This document shows, piece by piece, positions 14,205 to 21,600 of a DNA stretch of 25,728 nt. Position numbers and translations under genes: made by a program. Positions within the stretch are counted from its first letter, which is position 1; every line of letters starts with the position of its first letter. The notes under the pieces were generated by a model, which saw nothing but the letters and a program-made list of their open reading frames with translations, had not been told where the DNA came from and ran no database searches. The stretch spans positions 1 through 25,728 of the forward strand of contig JBIOVR010000077.1 of assembly GCA_044867875.1 (NCBI GenBank). The letters run 5' to 3'. The DNA comes from VBAS01 sp044867875 (GTDB taxonomy: Bacteria > Bacteroidota > Bacteroidia > Chitinophagales > Chitinophagaceae).

Positions 14205-14720
14205 CTATATAACCAATAATAGGATGGTAACAACAACACCAGCCAAAGTAAAATAAAGCCCTTTTTTGAAGATCGTTGTATTTGGCAGAAACATCCAAAA
14301 TGATGAGAGCACAAAAAAGAATAATGATATCCCAAAAAAAACATTCAGATAAAATAAAGGTTGTTTCGTAGAAGCTTTATGCAGCTGTGTAAGTTTCTCG
14401 ATCCCTTTGGGAAGTGATCTTACTTTATAAATTACCAATCCTGTCAATTTATTGTAAGTCCCTTGTTTGAATTGTAGAAGCTCTTCAGTTTCTGTTTCAG
14501 CTTTCAGATCACGTATACGAATAGCTTGTCCAACAGCTTCTGCTTTAAGGCCAGGAGCTAAGCTTTTTTCAATTTGCTTTTCCTGTTTAAGAAAATCCGT
14601 ATCCCTGAAGATGAGAACGATACCGCTAAGTGCATACACGGCCATGATGCCAGCAAGAAAAAAACCAAGATACCGGTGCCATATCCTCATACGATTGTGA
14701 ATTGTTACTTTGCCTGCCAT
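14205..14720 (-). CDS. PepSY-associated transmembrane protein
   Basis: 171 residues, inner membrane. One helix at ~15-38 starts with HRYLGFFLAGIMAVYALSGIVLIF, the PepSY_TM signature with His15 at its edge; a periplasmic stretch of ~80 residues follows (40-115), then helices at ~122-145 and ~152-171. His114 (LTQLHKAS) precedes the second helix. This matches short members of the PepSY-associated membrane family, some of which act with siderophore or cytochrome systems. It is convergent with the esterase gene, with 87 nt between stops and no clear terminator. Exact role unknown. Confidence 0.75.
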   Translation of the reverse strand: MAGKVTIHNRMRIWHRYLGFFLAGIMAVYALSGIVLIFRDTDFLKQEKQIEKSLAPGLKAEAVGQAIRIRDLKAETETEELLQFKQGTYNKLTGLVIYKVRSLPKGIEKLTQLHKASTKQPLFYLNVFFGISLFFFVLSSFWMFLPNTTIFKKGLYFTLAGVVVTILLLVI

Positions 14721-14820
14721 ACTTTTTGTTGCAAAAAGAGGGTGAAAATCGTAAAGCCTTTAACGAATTAAGGAAATTCATTTACGATTTCAGGTGAACT
14801 CAGTCTTATGACATGATTAG

Positions 14821-14838
14821 ACCCGATAGCTATCGGGT
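14821..14838. repeat. Perfect palindrome ACCCGATAGCTATCGGGT
   Basis: 18-nt perfect inverted repeat with no loop, in the gap between the homogentisate dioxygenase and PepSY genes. The CCCGATAGCTATCGGG core is the kind of element that recurs many times in Bacteroidota genomes. It could end transcription on either strand only weakly, since no T-tract follows. Confidence 0.7.
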
Positions 14839-14856
14839 TACAGAACCCCGAATGGA

Positions 14857-14871
14857 GCGTCGCAACAAAAG
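14857..14871 (-). repeat. Core of the TGTTGCG repeat family, inverted copy
   Basis: Minus-strand CTTTTGTTGCGACGC shares 14 of 15 positions with the stretch CTTTTGTTGCGTCGC at 3619-3633. It lies just after the palindrome at 14821 and before the end of the dioxygenase gene. Confidence 0.5.
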
Positions 14872-14936
14872 TTCAATCAGGGAACAAAAGCTGGTTACAA
14901 ATATTAAATCTTAAATATTCAATCTCAAATCTTCTT

Positions 14937-16094
14937 CTATTCCGCCCAACTCATTATATAATTTGTATTCTCAATATCGAGTGCTTGCTTAGTCAACATC
15001 AATGGACGAAAAGTATCAACCATCACCGCTAGTTCCTTTGTTTCTTTTGCACCAATACTTTTTTCAACAGCACCCGGATGCGGACCATGCGGAATACCGG
15101 CTGGATGTAATGTGATCATTCCTCTAGTTACATTCTTGCGACTCATAAAATCACCATCAACATAATAGATCACTTCATCGCTATCGATATTGCTGTGATT
15201 GTACGGCGCAGGAATTGCCTGCGGATGATAATCATATAACCGCGGCACAAACGAGCAAACAACAAATGCATTCGTTTCGAAAGTTTGATGAACAGGTGGT
15301 GGCTGATGCACCCGACCTGTGATCGGTTCAAAATCGTGAATGGAAAAAATATAAGGATAGCAACAACCATCCCAACCGATGACATCAAAAGGATGCGTAC
15401 CATAATGCAAACCATACATCATTCCACGCTTCTTTGCTTTTATGAGATAATCACCTTTCAGATCATAAGTTTTCAGATCCTGAGGCGGCCGAATATCTCT
15501 TTCACAATATGGCGAATGTTCCATCAACTGCCCAAAGCGACTCATATATTTTTTGGGAAAACGCAATGGCGTAAATGATTCAACGATGAACAAACGATTC
15601 TTGTCATCATTGAATTCAATTTGATAGATCGTTCCCCGCGGCAAAACGATATAATCGCCATAACCAAAAGGCAACTCGCCATATTGCGAATGAACCGTAC
15701 CACTGCCTTCATGCACAAAGATCATTTCATCCGCATCAGTATTCTTATAATAATAATCTTTAGTTCCGCTTTGTGGAGCTGCCAACACGATATGACAATC
15801 ATTATTCACCAACACCGGCACACGGCTTTGTAAAAATTCTCCACCTGGCTTTACATGAAACCCTTCAAAGCAACGATGCTTTAGCATTTTTTCTTCTGCC
15901 ACTTGCGGACTCACATCCACCTGTGGTTCTGTTTTTATTATCTGTGTAGGCGGATGACAATGATAAAGCAATGAATAATCATCGCTGAATCCTACTGTAG
16001 AAAATAATTGTTCGCTGTACAGTTTTCCATCAGGCTTGCGAAACTGTGTATGGCGTTTATGAGGAATGTTTCCGAGTTTATAATAATGAGACAT
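14937..16094 (-). CDS. hmgA: Homogentisate 1,2-dioxygenase-type cupin enzyme
   Basis: 385 residues, cytosolic. It would open the ring of homogentisate to maleylacetoacetate in tyrosine/phenylalanine breakdown using Fe(II). N-terminal cupin ~40-180 (YHCHPPTQI, DEMIFVHEGSGTVHSQYGELPFGYGDYIVLPRGT), C-terminal cupin ~225-345: PPVHQTFETNAFVVCSFVPR, then PYNHSNIDSDEVIYYVDGDF (candidate ligands His300 and Asp306/Glu307) and LHPAGIPHGPHPG (His336/His339). The spacing of the His/Glu pair differs slightly from the human/Pseudomonas enzyme, so this belongs to the shorter bacterial HGD-like branch. No hppD, fahA or maiA in the window. Start at MSHYYKLGN; an upstream in-frame start (16166) would add 24 unconvincing residues. 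The gene's 5' side carries an 8-nt-unit inverted repeat. Confidence 0.85.
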   Translation of the reverse strand: MSHYYKLGNIPHKRHTQFRKPDGKLYSEQLFSTVGFSDDYSLLYHCHPPTQIIKTEPQVDVSPQVAEEKMLKHRCFEGFHVKPGGEFLQSRVPVLVNNDCHIVLAAPQSGTKDYYYKNTDADEMIFVHEGSGTVHSQYGELPFGYGDYIVLPRGTIYQIEFNDDKNRLFIVESFTPLRFPKKYMSRFGQLMEHSPYCERDIRPPQDLKTYDLKGDYLIKAKKRGMMYGLHYGTHPFDVIGWDGCCYPYIFSIHDFEPITGRVHQPPPVHQTFETNAFVVCSFVPRLYDYHPQAIPAPYNHSNIDSDEVIYYVDGDFMSRKNVTRGMITLHPAGIPHGPHPGAVEKSIGAKETKELAVMVDTFRPLMLTKQALDIENTNYIMSWAE

Positions 16095-16124
16095 GATCTT
16101 TAAATTTGAAAGTTGAATTAAAAT

Positions 16125-16223
16125 TAAGTCAGAAAGACGGAAAGTCAGTAAAGACCGAAAGTCCATTCGTTTTAAAAGAAAAAATCTTTCCGACTTCCGG
16201 ACTTATCGACTTCCTGACTTCCT
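16125..16223. repeat. Inverted arrays of 8-nt units
   Basis: Left arm, five units (16125-16164): taagtcag, aaagacgg, aaagtcag, taaagacc, gaaagtcc. Right arm, four units (16192-16223): gacttccg, gacttatc, gacttcct, gacttcct. The arms are reverse complementary at the unit level (GGACTTTC/GACTTTCC type), with a 27-nt A-rich loop. It lies 31 nt upstream of the dioxygenase start and 123 nt upstream of the phosphoesterase. Confidence 0.8.
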
Positions 16224-16346
16224 AAATAATTCAAGTGATACCATCAGGAAATAATATTTCCATCTGCGTTTATCGATCCAGTAGGTGAAGTTTCTGTGAA
16301 AAGGCATTTAGCGTAATTTGCTATCTCAAATGTAAACCATTTTAGC

Positions 16347-16841
16347 TTGACAAGAATCGGACTAATATCAGACACACACGGCTTTCTTGATGAAAGAGTT
16401 TTTGAACATTTCAAAGATTGCGATGAAGTGTGGCATGCAGGTGATTTTGGTCCTGATGTATCGATGAGATTAAAAGAAAAAAGTAAAATAATAAAAGGAG
16501 TTTATGGAAATATTGATGAACAGGAAATAAGATATGAATTTCCGGAGCAACTTGTTTTTAATTGTGAGCAAGTAAAAGTGATGATACGGCATATTGGAGG
16601 TTCGCCACCCAATTATAATCCCGAGACAAGAAAAGAACTAGCAATTCATACACCGCAACTATTCATCAGTGGTCATTCACATATCCTGAAAGTTATCTAC
16701 GATGATAAAATAAATTGCCTGCACATAAATCCGGGTGCTGCAGGCAAACAAGGTTGGCATAAAGTCAGAACCATCATTCGCTTTGCGATCGATGGTTCTG
16801 ATATTAAGAATTGTGAAGTAATTGAATTAGGAAAAAAATGA
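16347..16841 (+). CDS. Metallophosphoesterase, YfcE/MJ0936-type phosphodiesterase
   Basis: 164 residues with the calcineurin-like metal-binding motifs in order: SDTHG (Asp9, His11), HAGDFG (Asp33), YGNID (Asn55), IRHIGG (His82), SGHSH (His110, His112) followed by INPGAAG. Likely a two-metal phosphodiesterase in the cytosol; natural substrates of this group are unknown or model compounds. Start is an unusual TTG (16347): the only nearby ATG is followed at once by TAA, and the Asp-containing motif begins at residue 8, so no later start works. Its stop codon TGA touches the stop of the VOC gene on the other strand, forming TGATCA. Confidence 0.88.
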   Translation: MTRIGLISDTHGFLDERVFEHFKDCDEVWHAGDFGPDVSMRLKEKSKIIKGVYGNIDEQEIRYEFPEQLVFNCEQVKVMIRHIGGSPPNYNPETRKELAIHTPQLFISGHSHILKVIYDDKINCLHINPGAAGKQGWHKVRTIIRFAIDGSDIKNCEVIELGKK

Positions 16842-17312
16842 TCAGGCATTCTCTTGTGCCATTTCCTCTGCTTTGCGTCGCACTTCCGTATCGGAAACAT
16901 CTTTAACATGGGTTGCCAATACCCAGGCATATCCAAACGGATCGTCAACACGACCTACCCTGTCACCATAAAACATATCTTCAGCTGGCATTATAAGCGT
17001 TGCGCCATTCTGCACCGCTTTTTTCATTGTCTCATCTATATCTTCCACATATACATGCAGGTTTATAGAATTACCATTGGTTGACTGAGGCGTTTTATTT
17101 TTCATCTGTGGGTTTTCTTCAGCCACGAAAATTAATGAATCACCAATAATAAGCTCTCCATGCATGACCTTTCCGTCAGGCCCGTCCAATCTCATCTTTT
17201 CTTTTGCACCAAAGACATTTTTATACCAAATGATGGCTGCATTTGCTCCTCTAAATGACAATGATGGAGTCACATTGTGATATCCTTTTGGGATATATGA
17301 AGTTTTTGCCAT
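16842..17312 (-). CDS. VOC-family (glyoxalase/PhnB-like) protein
   Basis: 156 residues. Two vicinal-oxygen-chelate half-domains: PSLSFRGANAAIIWYKNVFGAKEKMRLDGPDGKVMHGELIIGDSLIFVAEE (~15-66) and INLHVYVEDIDETMKKAVQNGATLIMPAEDMFYGDRVGRVDDPFGYAWVLATHV (~83-137). The 'AIIWYKNVFGAKE' and 'YGDRVGRVDDPFGYAW' stretches are typical of PhnB-like VOC proteins, often annotated glyoxalase or bleomycin-resistance-like. Function unknown; soluble. Start at 17312 (MAKTSYIPKGY) is preferred over 17321. Although next to an HGD-type gene, it is far too short to be 4-hydroxyphenylpyruvate dioxygenase. Confidence 0.85.
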   Translation of the reverse strand: MAKTSYIPKGYHNVTPSLSFRGANAAIIWYKNVFGAKEKMRLDGPDGKVMHGELIIGDSLIFVAEENPQMKNKTPQSTNGNSINLHVYVEDIDETMKKAVQNGATLIMPAEDMFYGDRVGRVDDPFGYAWVLATHVKDVSDTEVRRKAEEMAQENA

Positions 17313-17335
17313 AATAATCAATTTTTAAAGTAAAA

Positions 17336-17414
17336 AAATAAGTTTCAACAATTGTTTTCGAAAATTATTAGGACTACAGGAGCCGCAAAATTGTTGCCAT
17401 AGTGAAACTTATTT
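17336..17414. repeat. Inverted repeat, 12-bp perfect outer arms, in the divergent spacer
   Basis: AAATAAGTTTCA (17336-17347) pairs with TGAAACTTATTT (17403-17414). A second inverted pair lies inside: CAACAATT (17346-17353) and AATTGTTG (17389-17396). The 79-nt element sits 24 nt upstream of the VOC gene and 182 nt upstream of the aminotransferase. It could be a regulatory hairpin, a transcription-factor site or a short mobile-element relic. Confidence 0.6.
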
Positions 17415-17596
17415 GATATTAATTCACGTAAGTTATTAACCTGCTTCTTAAGAAATAATACAACCATGACATTTATCATTTTAGCACAACTCGTTCATTC
17501 AATAAAAAATGCATAAATGAAAGCATTATTCCGTATAAATTTCTTTTTGCTCTCTAAAAATTGACGTAGCTTTTCCTTTACTAAAACTTTCTGAGT

Positions 17597-18745
17597 ATGT
17601 CAACTCACTCATCACGCCGTCAGTGGTTACAACAATCATCATTTGCATTATTGGGATTGGGTATTTCTTTTAGATCAATGGGAAATGAGGAAGGCATTAA
17701 AAGAATAGTTGGTATCGAAAATGGTTTGATCAATTTAGGTTCCAATGAAAACCCTTATGGCATTTCTGCAAAAGCAAAACAAGCTATTCTTGACATGATG
17801 GGTGAGACCAATCGCTATCCTTTTAATGTTGCTTCATTACAAACAGCAAAAAAAACACTCGGTGATTATTATAAAGTATCCGAAGACCAGGTATTAATAA
17901 CAGCAGGATCAGGTGAGGGATTAGCAATGCTGGCTCGTCACTTCAACAAAGGAAATATTGTTACGGCAGATATAACATTTGGAGTACTTCCTAATACTGC
18001 TAAAAAGATCGGTACAAAAGTGATAGAGATACCGCTTACAAAAGAAAAAGTGCATGATCTGCCGGCTATGATGAAAGCGATCAATAACGAAACGCAATTA
18101 GTATATATCTGCAACCCGGCAAATCCTACTGCTACAATTTTAAAAGCAGATGAATTAAAAAGATTTTGCGAAGAAGCTTCTAAAAAAACCGTTGTGCTGA
18201 TAGATGAAGCGTATAATGAGTTTTTAGACAATTCAAACAGCCAATCAATGATCGGGTTGATAGAGAAAAATCCAAACATTCTTGTCATTAAAACTTTTTC
18301 CAAGATACATGCGATGGCAGGATTGAGAATAGGCTTTGTGATCGGGCACCCGACTTTAATAAAGAAACTGCAGCCTGATTATTTTCAAAGCTCCCAATTA
18401 GCAGTAAGAGTACTCAGTTTGAATGCAGCAATGACTAGTCTAAATGATGAAGAACATAAATTAATGAGCAAACAAAAGAATGAAGCTGCCCGAAAATATA
18501 CAATGGATGAAATGAAAAAAATGGGGATCCAGTTTATTCCATCTTATACCAACTTTATTTTTTACCCGGTAAAAAATTATCCGGGTGAATATTCGGCTGA
18601 TATGTATGACAAGCATAAAATAATAATGCGGTCAAATAAATACAGTGATGGTCAATGGGCAAGAGTAAGTGTAGGAACGATAGATGAAATGAAACAATTC
18701 ATCCGGATTATCGGTGATCCAAAAAACAACATGGCTTCGCGTTAA
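17597..18745 (+). CDS. Twin-arginine-tagged PLP aminotransferase, first copy (HisC-like)
   Basis: 382 residues. The N-terminus SSRRQWLQQSSFALLGLGISF is a twin-arginine signal: SRRQWL followed by a modestly hydrophobic h-region (~14-25), so the folded enzyme with PLP bound would be exported. The rest is a class I/II aminotransferase of the histidinol-phosphate type: SNENPYG (49-55), GSGEGLA, CNPANPTAT (Asn173), LIDEAYNEF (Asp203, Tyr206), KTFSKIHAMAGLRIGF (PLP lysine Lys236, Arg244). The tyrosine usually seen in EPSY is Phe here (DITFGV), so substrate choice may differ from copy two. Start confirmed by the twin-arginine motif; a second gene follows 31 nt later. No his genes are nearby. Substrate is unknown. 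Confidence 0.88.
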   Translation: MSTHSSRRQWLQQSSFALLGLGISFRSMGNEEGIKRIVGIENGLINLGSNENPYGISAKAKQAILDMMGETNRYPFNVASLQTAKKTLGDYYKVSEDQVLITAGSGEGLAMLARHFNKGNIVTADITFGVLPNTAKKIGTKVIEIPLTKEKVHDLPAMMKAINNETQLVYICNPANPTATILKADELKRFCEEASKKTVVLIDEAYNEFLDNSNSQSMIGLIEKNPNILVIKTFSKIHAMAGLRIGFVIGHPTLIKKLQPDYFQSSQLAVRVLSLNAAMTSLNDEEHKLMSKQKNEAARKYTMDEMKKMGIQFIPSYTNFIFYPVKNYPGEYSADMYDKHKIIMRSNKYSDGQWARVSVGTIDEMKQFIRIIGDPKNNMASR

Positions 18746-18776
18746 GACCTGATACAACTTTTACATATTCTTTTCT

Positions 18777-19880
18777 ATGTCCAACAATTCATCCCGTCGT
18801 CAATGGTTAAGAAACACTACTGCTGCATTGGCAGGAGTAAGCTTAGCACCAGCAATTTTTGCAACTGAAAAAGAAAGATACAGGGCAGCAGGGATCATTT
18901 TATTGAATGGGAATGAAAATGCATATGGGCCGTCAACTGCTTCAAGAAAAGCTATGACTGAAGTAACTGGAAACTCTAATCGCTATCCCGATGACCAGGT
19001 GGCAGCATTTAAAAAACAAATAGCAGAATTCTGGAACATTGGAACGGAGAATATTTTATTCGGAGCAGGTTCATCGGAATTTCTTGGACTCGTGTCTTTA
19101 CTTGTATCACCAAATAAAGGCGCTATTATAACTGCAGAGCCATCTTATAGAGTTTGGAGTAAACAAGCAGAATCTTTCGGATTAGGATTTAAAAGAATTC
19201 CTGTTGCCACTGATAAAACACTAGATCTTGCGGGTATGAGGTCAGCGATAGATGCGGATACAAAAATGATGTATGTATGCAATCCAAACAATCCCATTGG
19301 CACTTATGTCGAAGATCACTTACTCAGGAATTTTGTAAGTGAGTGCAGTAAGAAATGTATGGTGCTTGTCGATGAAGCTTATACTGAATTCGCGGATCTT
19401 TCTTCATTAAAAGACCTGGCAGTAAGCAATCTGAACATAGTTGTTGCAAAAACATTTTCAAAAATATATGGCCTTGCGGGTGCAAGGATCGGGTATGTAA
19501 TTGCGCATCCTGCTACAATTAAAAAACTGGCAGCATTTCAACCATGGCCTGATGCGAATATAAGTGCTGTCACTGTTGCTGCTGCATCAGCCGCATTAAA
19601 GGACCAGGCATTTGTAAAAGATTGTAAAGAGAAAATAGCACAGTCAAGAGAGTTATGCTATAAAACATTTAAAGAACTTTCATTAGAATACATTCCATCA
19701 CATACAAATTTTATTTTGTTTAATATCGGGAAGATTGGTTCCGAATTTTCGCAAAAGATGCAGGCAAAAAATATTTTGGTTCAATACCGAGATCACTTCG
19801 GCGGTAAATGGTGCCGCGTAAGCATGGGAACAATTGATGAAATGAAAACTTTCTGTACGGCCTTAAAAGAAATTGCCTGA
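18777..19880 (+). CDS. Twin-arginine-tagged PLP aminotransferase, second copy
   Basis: 367 residues and paralogous to the gene before it. The N-terminus SSRRQWLRNTTAALAGVSLAPAIFA is again a Tat signal, with a possible cleavage site after AIFA (~29). Motifs: NGNENAYG (44-51), GAGSSEFLG, EPSYRVW (Tyr124), CNPNNPIGT (Asn171), LVDEAYTEF (Asp199), KTFSKIYGLAGARIGY (Lys229, Arg237), and near the end RVSMGTIDEM, shared with copy one. Its motifs are closer to canonical HisC-like enzymes than those of copy one. The spacing of 31 nt implies co-transcription. It ends one base away from the stop of the convergent membrane-protein gene. Function: probably transamination of an amino acid or derivative in the periplasm (inference). 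Confidence 0.88.
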   Translation: MSNNSSRRQWLRNTTAALAGVSLAPAIFATEKERYRAAGIILLNGNENAYGPSTASRKAMTEVTGNSNRYPDDQVAAFKKQIAEFWNIGTENILFGAGSSEFLGLVSLLVSPNKGAIITAEPSYRVWSKQAESFGLGFKRIPVATDKTLDLAGMRSAIDADTKMMYVCNPNNPIGTYVEDHLLRNFVSECSKKCMVLVDEAYTEFADLSSLKDLAVSNLNIVVAKTFSKIYGLAGARIGYVIAHPATIKKLAAFQPWPDANISAVTVAAASAALKDQAFVKDCKEKIAQSRELCYKTFKELSLEYIPSHTNFILFNIGKIGSEFSQKMQAKNILVQYRDHFGGKWCRVSMGTIDEMKTFCTALKEIA

Positions 19881-19881
19881 A

Positions 19882-20322
19882 CTACTTCATTCCGGGGAAC
19901 CATGTTCTCCCGTCTCCAACAACTTCCCTGAACGGCCACGGTATTGCAGCTAGTATAAAGATCAATGCAATTAATAACAGCCAACTGACAGCTTTATAAT
20001 TTAAAACTTTTGCTTTACCTCTCGCAATTGTAATTAATATGATGGCTAAAAGCATCATTAATGGATGCTCAACCCAAAAGAATCTGTAAAATTTATCTTT
20101 CATTAATTCAACACCTGCAGGCAGCCCTTTATTAATCCCAAATCGTCCAAAGAACACCTGGTATATTCCTACTATTAACATAAGATGTGCACTGATCAAT
20201 AACCACAAACTCACTTTTTTTACAGCGATATTCTTAGACAAAGCCTGCAAAAGACAAATAAGTAATAACAATAAGATTATCCAGCGAAGTATGCTGTGAA
20301 GATGAAGCATGCCGGTTTCCAT
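19882..20322 (-). CDS. Four-helix membrane protein, cytochrome-b-like histidines
   Basis: 146 residues with four predicted helices (~11-28, 37-57, 84-100, 110-129). Histidines lie at or near helices 1-3: His7/His9 (HLHS), His46 (SAHLM) and His86 (EHPLM), which could bind heme or metal. Similar small Bacteroidota proteins are sometimes named cytochrome b, but I am not certain. It follows the TolB-like gene by 72 nt on the same strand; that gap folds into a long hairpin (20338-20390) and has a TAnnTTCG element, so it may have its own promoter. Its stop is 1 nt from that of the second aminotransferase. Confidence 0.7.
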   Translation of the reverse strand: METGMLHLHSILRWIILLLLLICLLQALSKNIAVKKVSLWLLISAHLMLIVGIYQVFFGRFGINKGLPAGVELMKDKFYRFFWVEHPLMMLLAIILITIARGKAKVLNYKAVSWLLLIALIFILAAIPWPFREVVGDGRTWFPGMK

Positions 20323-20337
20323 GTAGTTGTGTTTTGG

Positions 20338-20390
20338 TTTGAAGTTCGAAGGTAAATGTTTCCAACTAACCTAAAACATCAAACTTCAAA
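20338..20390 (-). other. Intercistronic hairpin between the TolB-like and membrane-protein genes
   Basis: TTTGAAGTT (20338-20346) pairs with AACTTCAAA (20382-20390), with a nested ATGTTT/AAACAT. On the minus strand, TACCTTCG (20354-20347) inside it is 7 of 8 with the promoter -7 motif. Confidence 0.4.
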
Positions 20391-20394
20391 TCAG

Positions 20395-21525
20395 CTATTC
20401 TGTCCAATCAGCAATAAAAACATTGGTATCTCTTGTGCCGCCGTTGTTTCTGTTGCTACAGAAAATTATTTTTTTCCCATCGGGGCTGAACATTGGGAAA
20501 GCATCAAACCCATTATCATGACTTATTTTTTTCAAATTAGTTCCATCTTCATTGATTGTGTACAGATTAAAAGGAAATCCTCTTTTATATTCATGATTGC
20601 TGGCAAAGATTATTCTCTTGCTATCAGGCATATAATAAGGCGCCCAATTGGCCTGGCCGAATTTTGTTACCTGTTTTACATTACTGCCATCCACATTCGC
20701 GACATATACTTCCATACTTGTAGGCGCCACTAAATTTTCAGCAAGAAGATCTTTATACTCTTTTACTTCTGCTTCTGTTTTAGGACGACTGGCTCTCCAA
20801 ATTATTTTTTTTCCATCAGGACTAAACCATGATCCTCCATCATAACCGAGTGTATTAGTGATCCTTTTTTCTTTGCCTGTTTGGAGATCCATCATGTATA
20901 GATCAATATCGCCATCCTTATCGCTTGTGTACAACATCTTCTTTCCGTCCGGAGAAATAGTTGCTTCTGCATCATATCCTTTGCTATGCGTTAATTGCTT
21001 TACAATTTTGCCATCCAGGTCTGCCATGAAAATATCATAGCTATCATACAATGGCCAGATATATTTATTGCCATATTTTTTTCTATCAGGAACAGGAGGA
21101 CATGTATCGGCTCCTAAATGAGTAGATGCATAAATGACATGCTTTCCGTCTTTTAAAAATGCACCGCAGGTTGTTCTGCCTTTACCGGTACTTACCATTT
21201 TGTATGTAAATGTTTCTCCTTGTTTTGGAATTTTACCAATAAAGATCTGGTCGCACATTAAACCATCCTTTGGTTGTGTTCGTTGAAATACTATCCATTT
21301 GTTATCAAAACTGAAATATGCCTCGGCATTGTCTCCACCAAAAGTGAGCTGTTGAACATTTTGCAAATGTGTTTCACTTGGATATTGCAAAGTGTCTATC
21401 TTATGTTTTAAGTTTGCTGTAATGAGCCGGTCAGTATTTGCTTTCTTACTTGTAAACGAGAGACAGAATAAAAAAACCATTCCAATAAAAAAACCTGCAG
21501 TCAAAAATTTCATATACTTCTTCAT
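20395..21525 (-). CDS. TolB-like beta-propeller (PD40 repeats), exported
   Basis: 376 residues. A hydrophobic N-terminus (MKKYMKFLTAGFFIGMVFLFCLSF) marks it for export. The mature part is a series of propeller blades with the PD40/WD40-like TolB signature: YFSFDNKWIVFQR (~69), AFLKDGKHVIYAS, ATISPDGKKMLYTSDKDGDIDLYMMDL (~180-215), SWFSPDGKKIIWRASRP, YMPDSKRIIFASN, MFSPDGKKIIFCSNRNNGG. About six blades. Such proteins bind peptides or act as adaptors in the periplasm; TolB itself works with Pal, but no tol/pal genes are nearby, so this is a TolB-related protein of unknown role. Upstream TAGTTTTG promoter element; divergent from the TPR lipoprotein gene. Confidence 0.85.
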   Translation of the reverse strand: MKKYMKFLTAGFFIGMVFLFCLSFTSKKANTDRLITANLKHKIDTLQYPSETHLQNVQQLTFGGDNAEAYFSFDNKWIVFQRTQPKDGLMCDQIFIGKIPKQGETFTYKMVSTGKGRTTCGAFLKDGKHVIYASTHLGADTCPPVPDRKKYGNKYIWPLYDSYDIFMADLDGKIVKQLTHSKGYDAEATISPDGKKMLYTSDKDGDIDLYMMDLQTGKEKRITNTLGYDGGSWFSPDGKKIIWRASRPKTEAEVKEYKDLLAENLVAPTSMEVYVANVDGSNVKQVTKFGQANWAPYYMPDSKRIIFASNHEYKRGFPFNLYTINEDGTNLKKISHDNGFDAFPMFSPDGKKIIFCSNRNNGGTRDTNVFIADWTE

Positions 21526-21539
21526 TTAAAAAAATTTAG

Positions 21540-21547
21540 CAAAACTA
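21540..21547 (-). promoter_or_regulatory. Promoter -7 element for the TolB-like gene
   Basis: Minus-strand TAGTTTTG, an exact TAnnTTTG match, 14 nt upstream of the ATG, with a TTTG (21567-21564) 16 nt further upstream. The opposite strand carries TATTTTCG at 21546-21553, a possible divergent promoter for the TPR lipoprotein. Confidence 0.55.
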
Positions 21548-21600
21548 TTTTCGGAAACACCGGCAAATGTCAGACTTTTGTCATATCACCCAAATGTTTT

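Noticed and set aside
14937..16166. Longer start for the homogentisate dioxygenase
   Set aside because: The added 24 residues are encoded partly by the repeat element at 16125 and lack family similarity; MSHYYKLGN is the standard N-terminus.
16125..16223. 8-nt units as a CRISPR array
   Set aside because: Units are 8 nt with no spacers, and the two halves are inverted to each other.
16868..16890. TGCGTCGCACTTCC inside the VOC gene as another copy of the dispersed repeat
   Set aside because: It encodes conserved-looking protein sequence and matches only the short core; coincidence of codons is enough.
16842..17312. VOC protein as 4-hydroxyphenylpyruvate dioxygenase next to a homogentisate dioxygenase
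   Set aside because: 156 residues with PhnB-like motifs; HPPD is about 350 residues with two VOC modules and a C-terminal iron-binding Glu.
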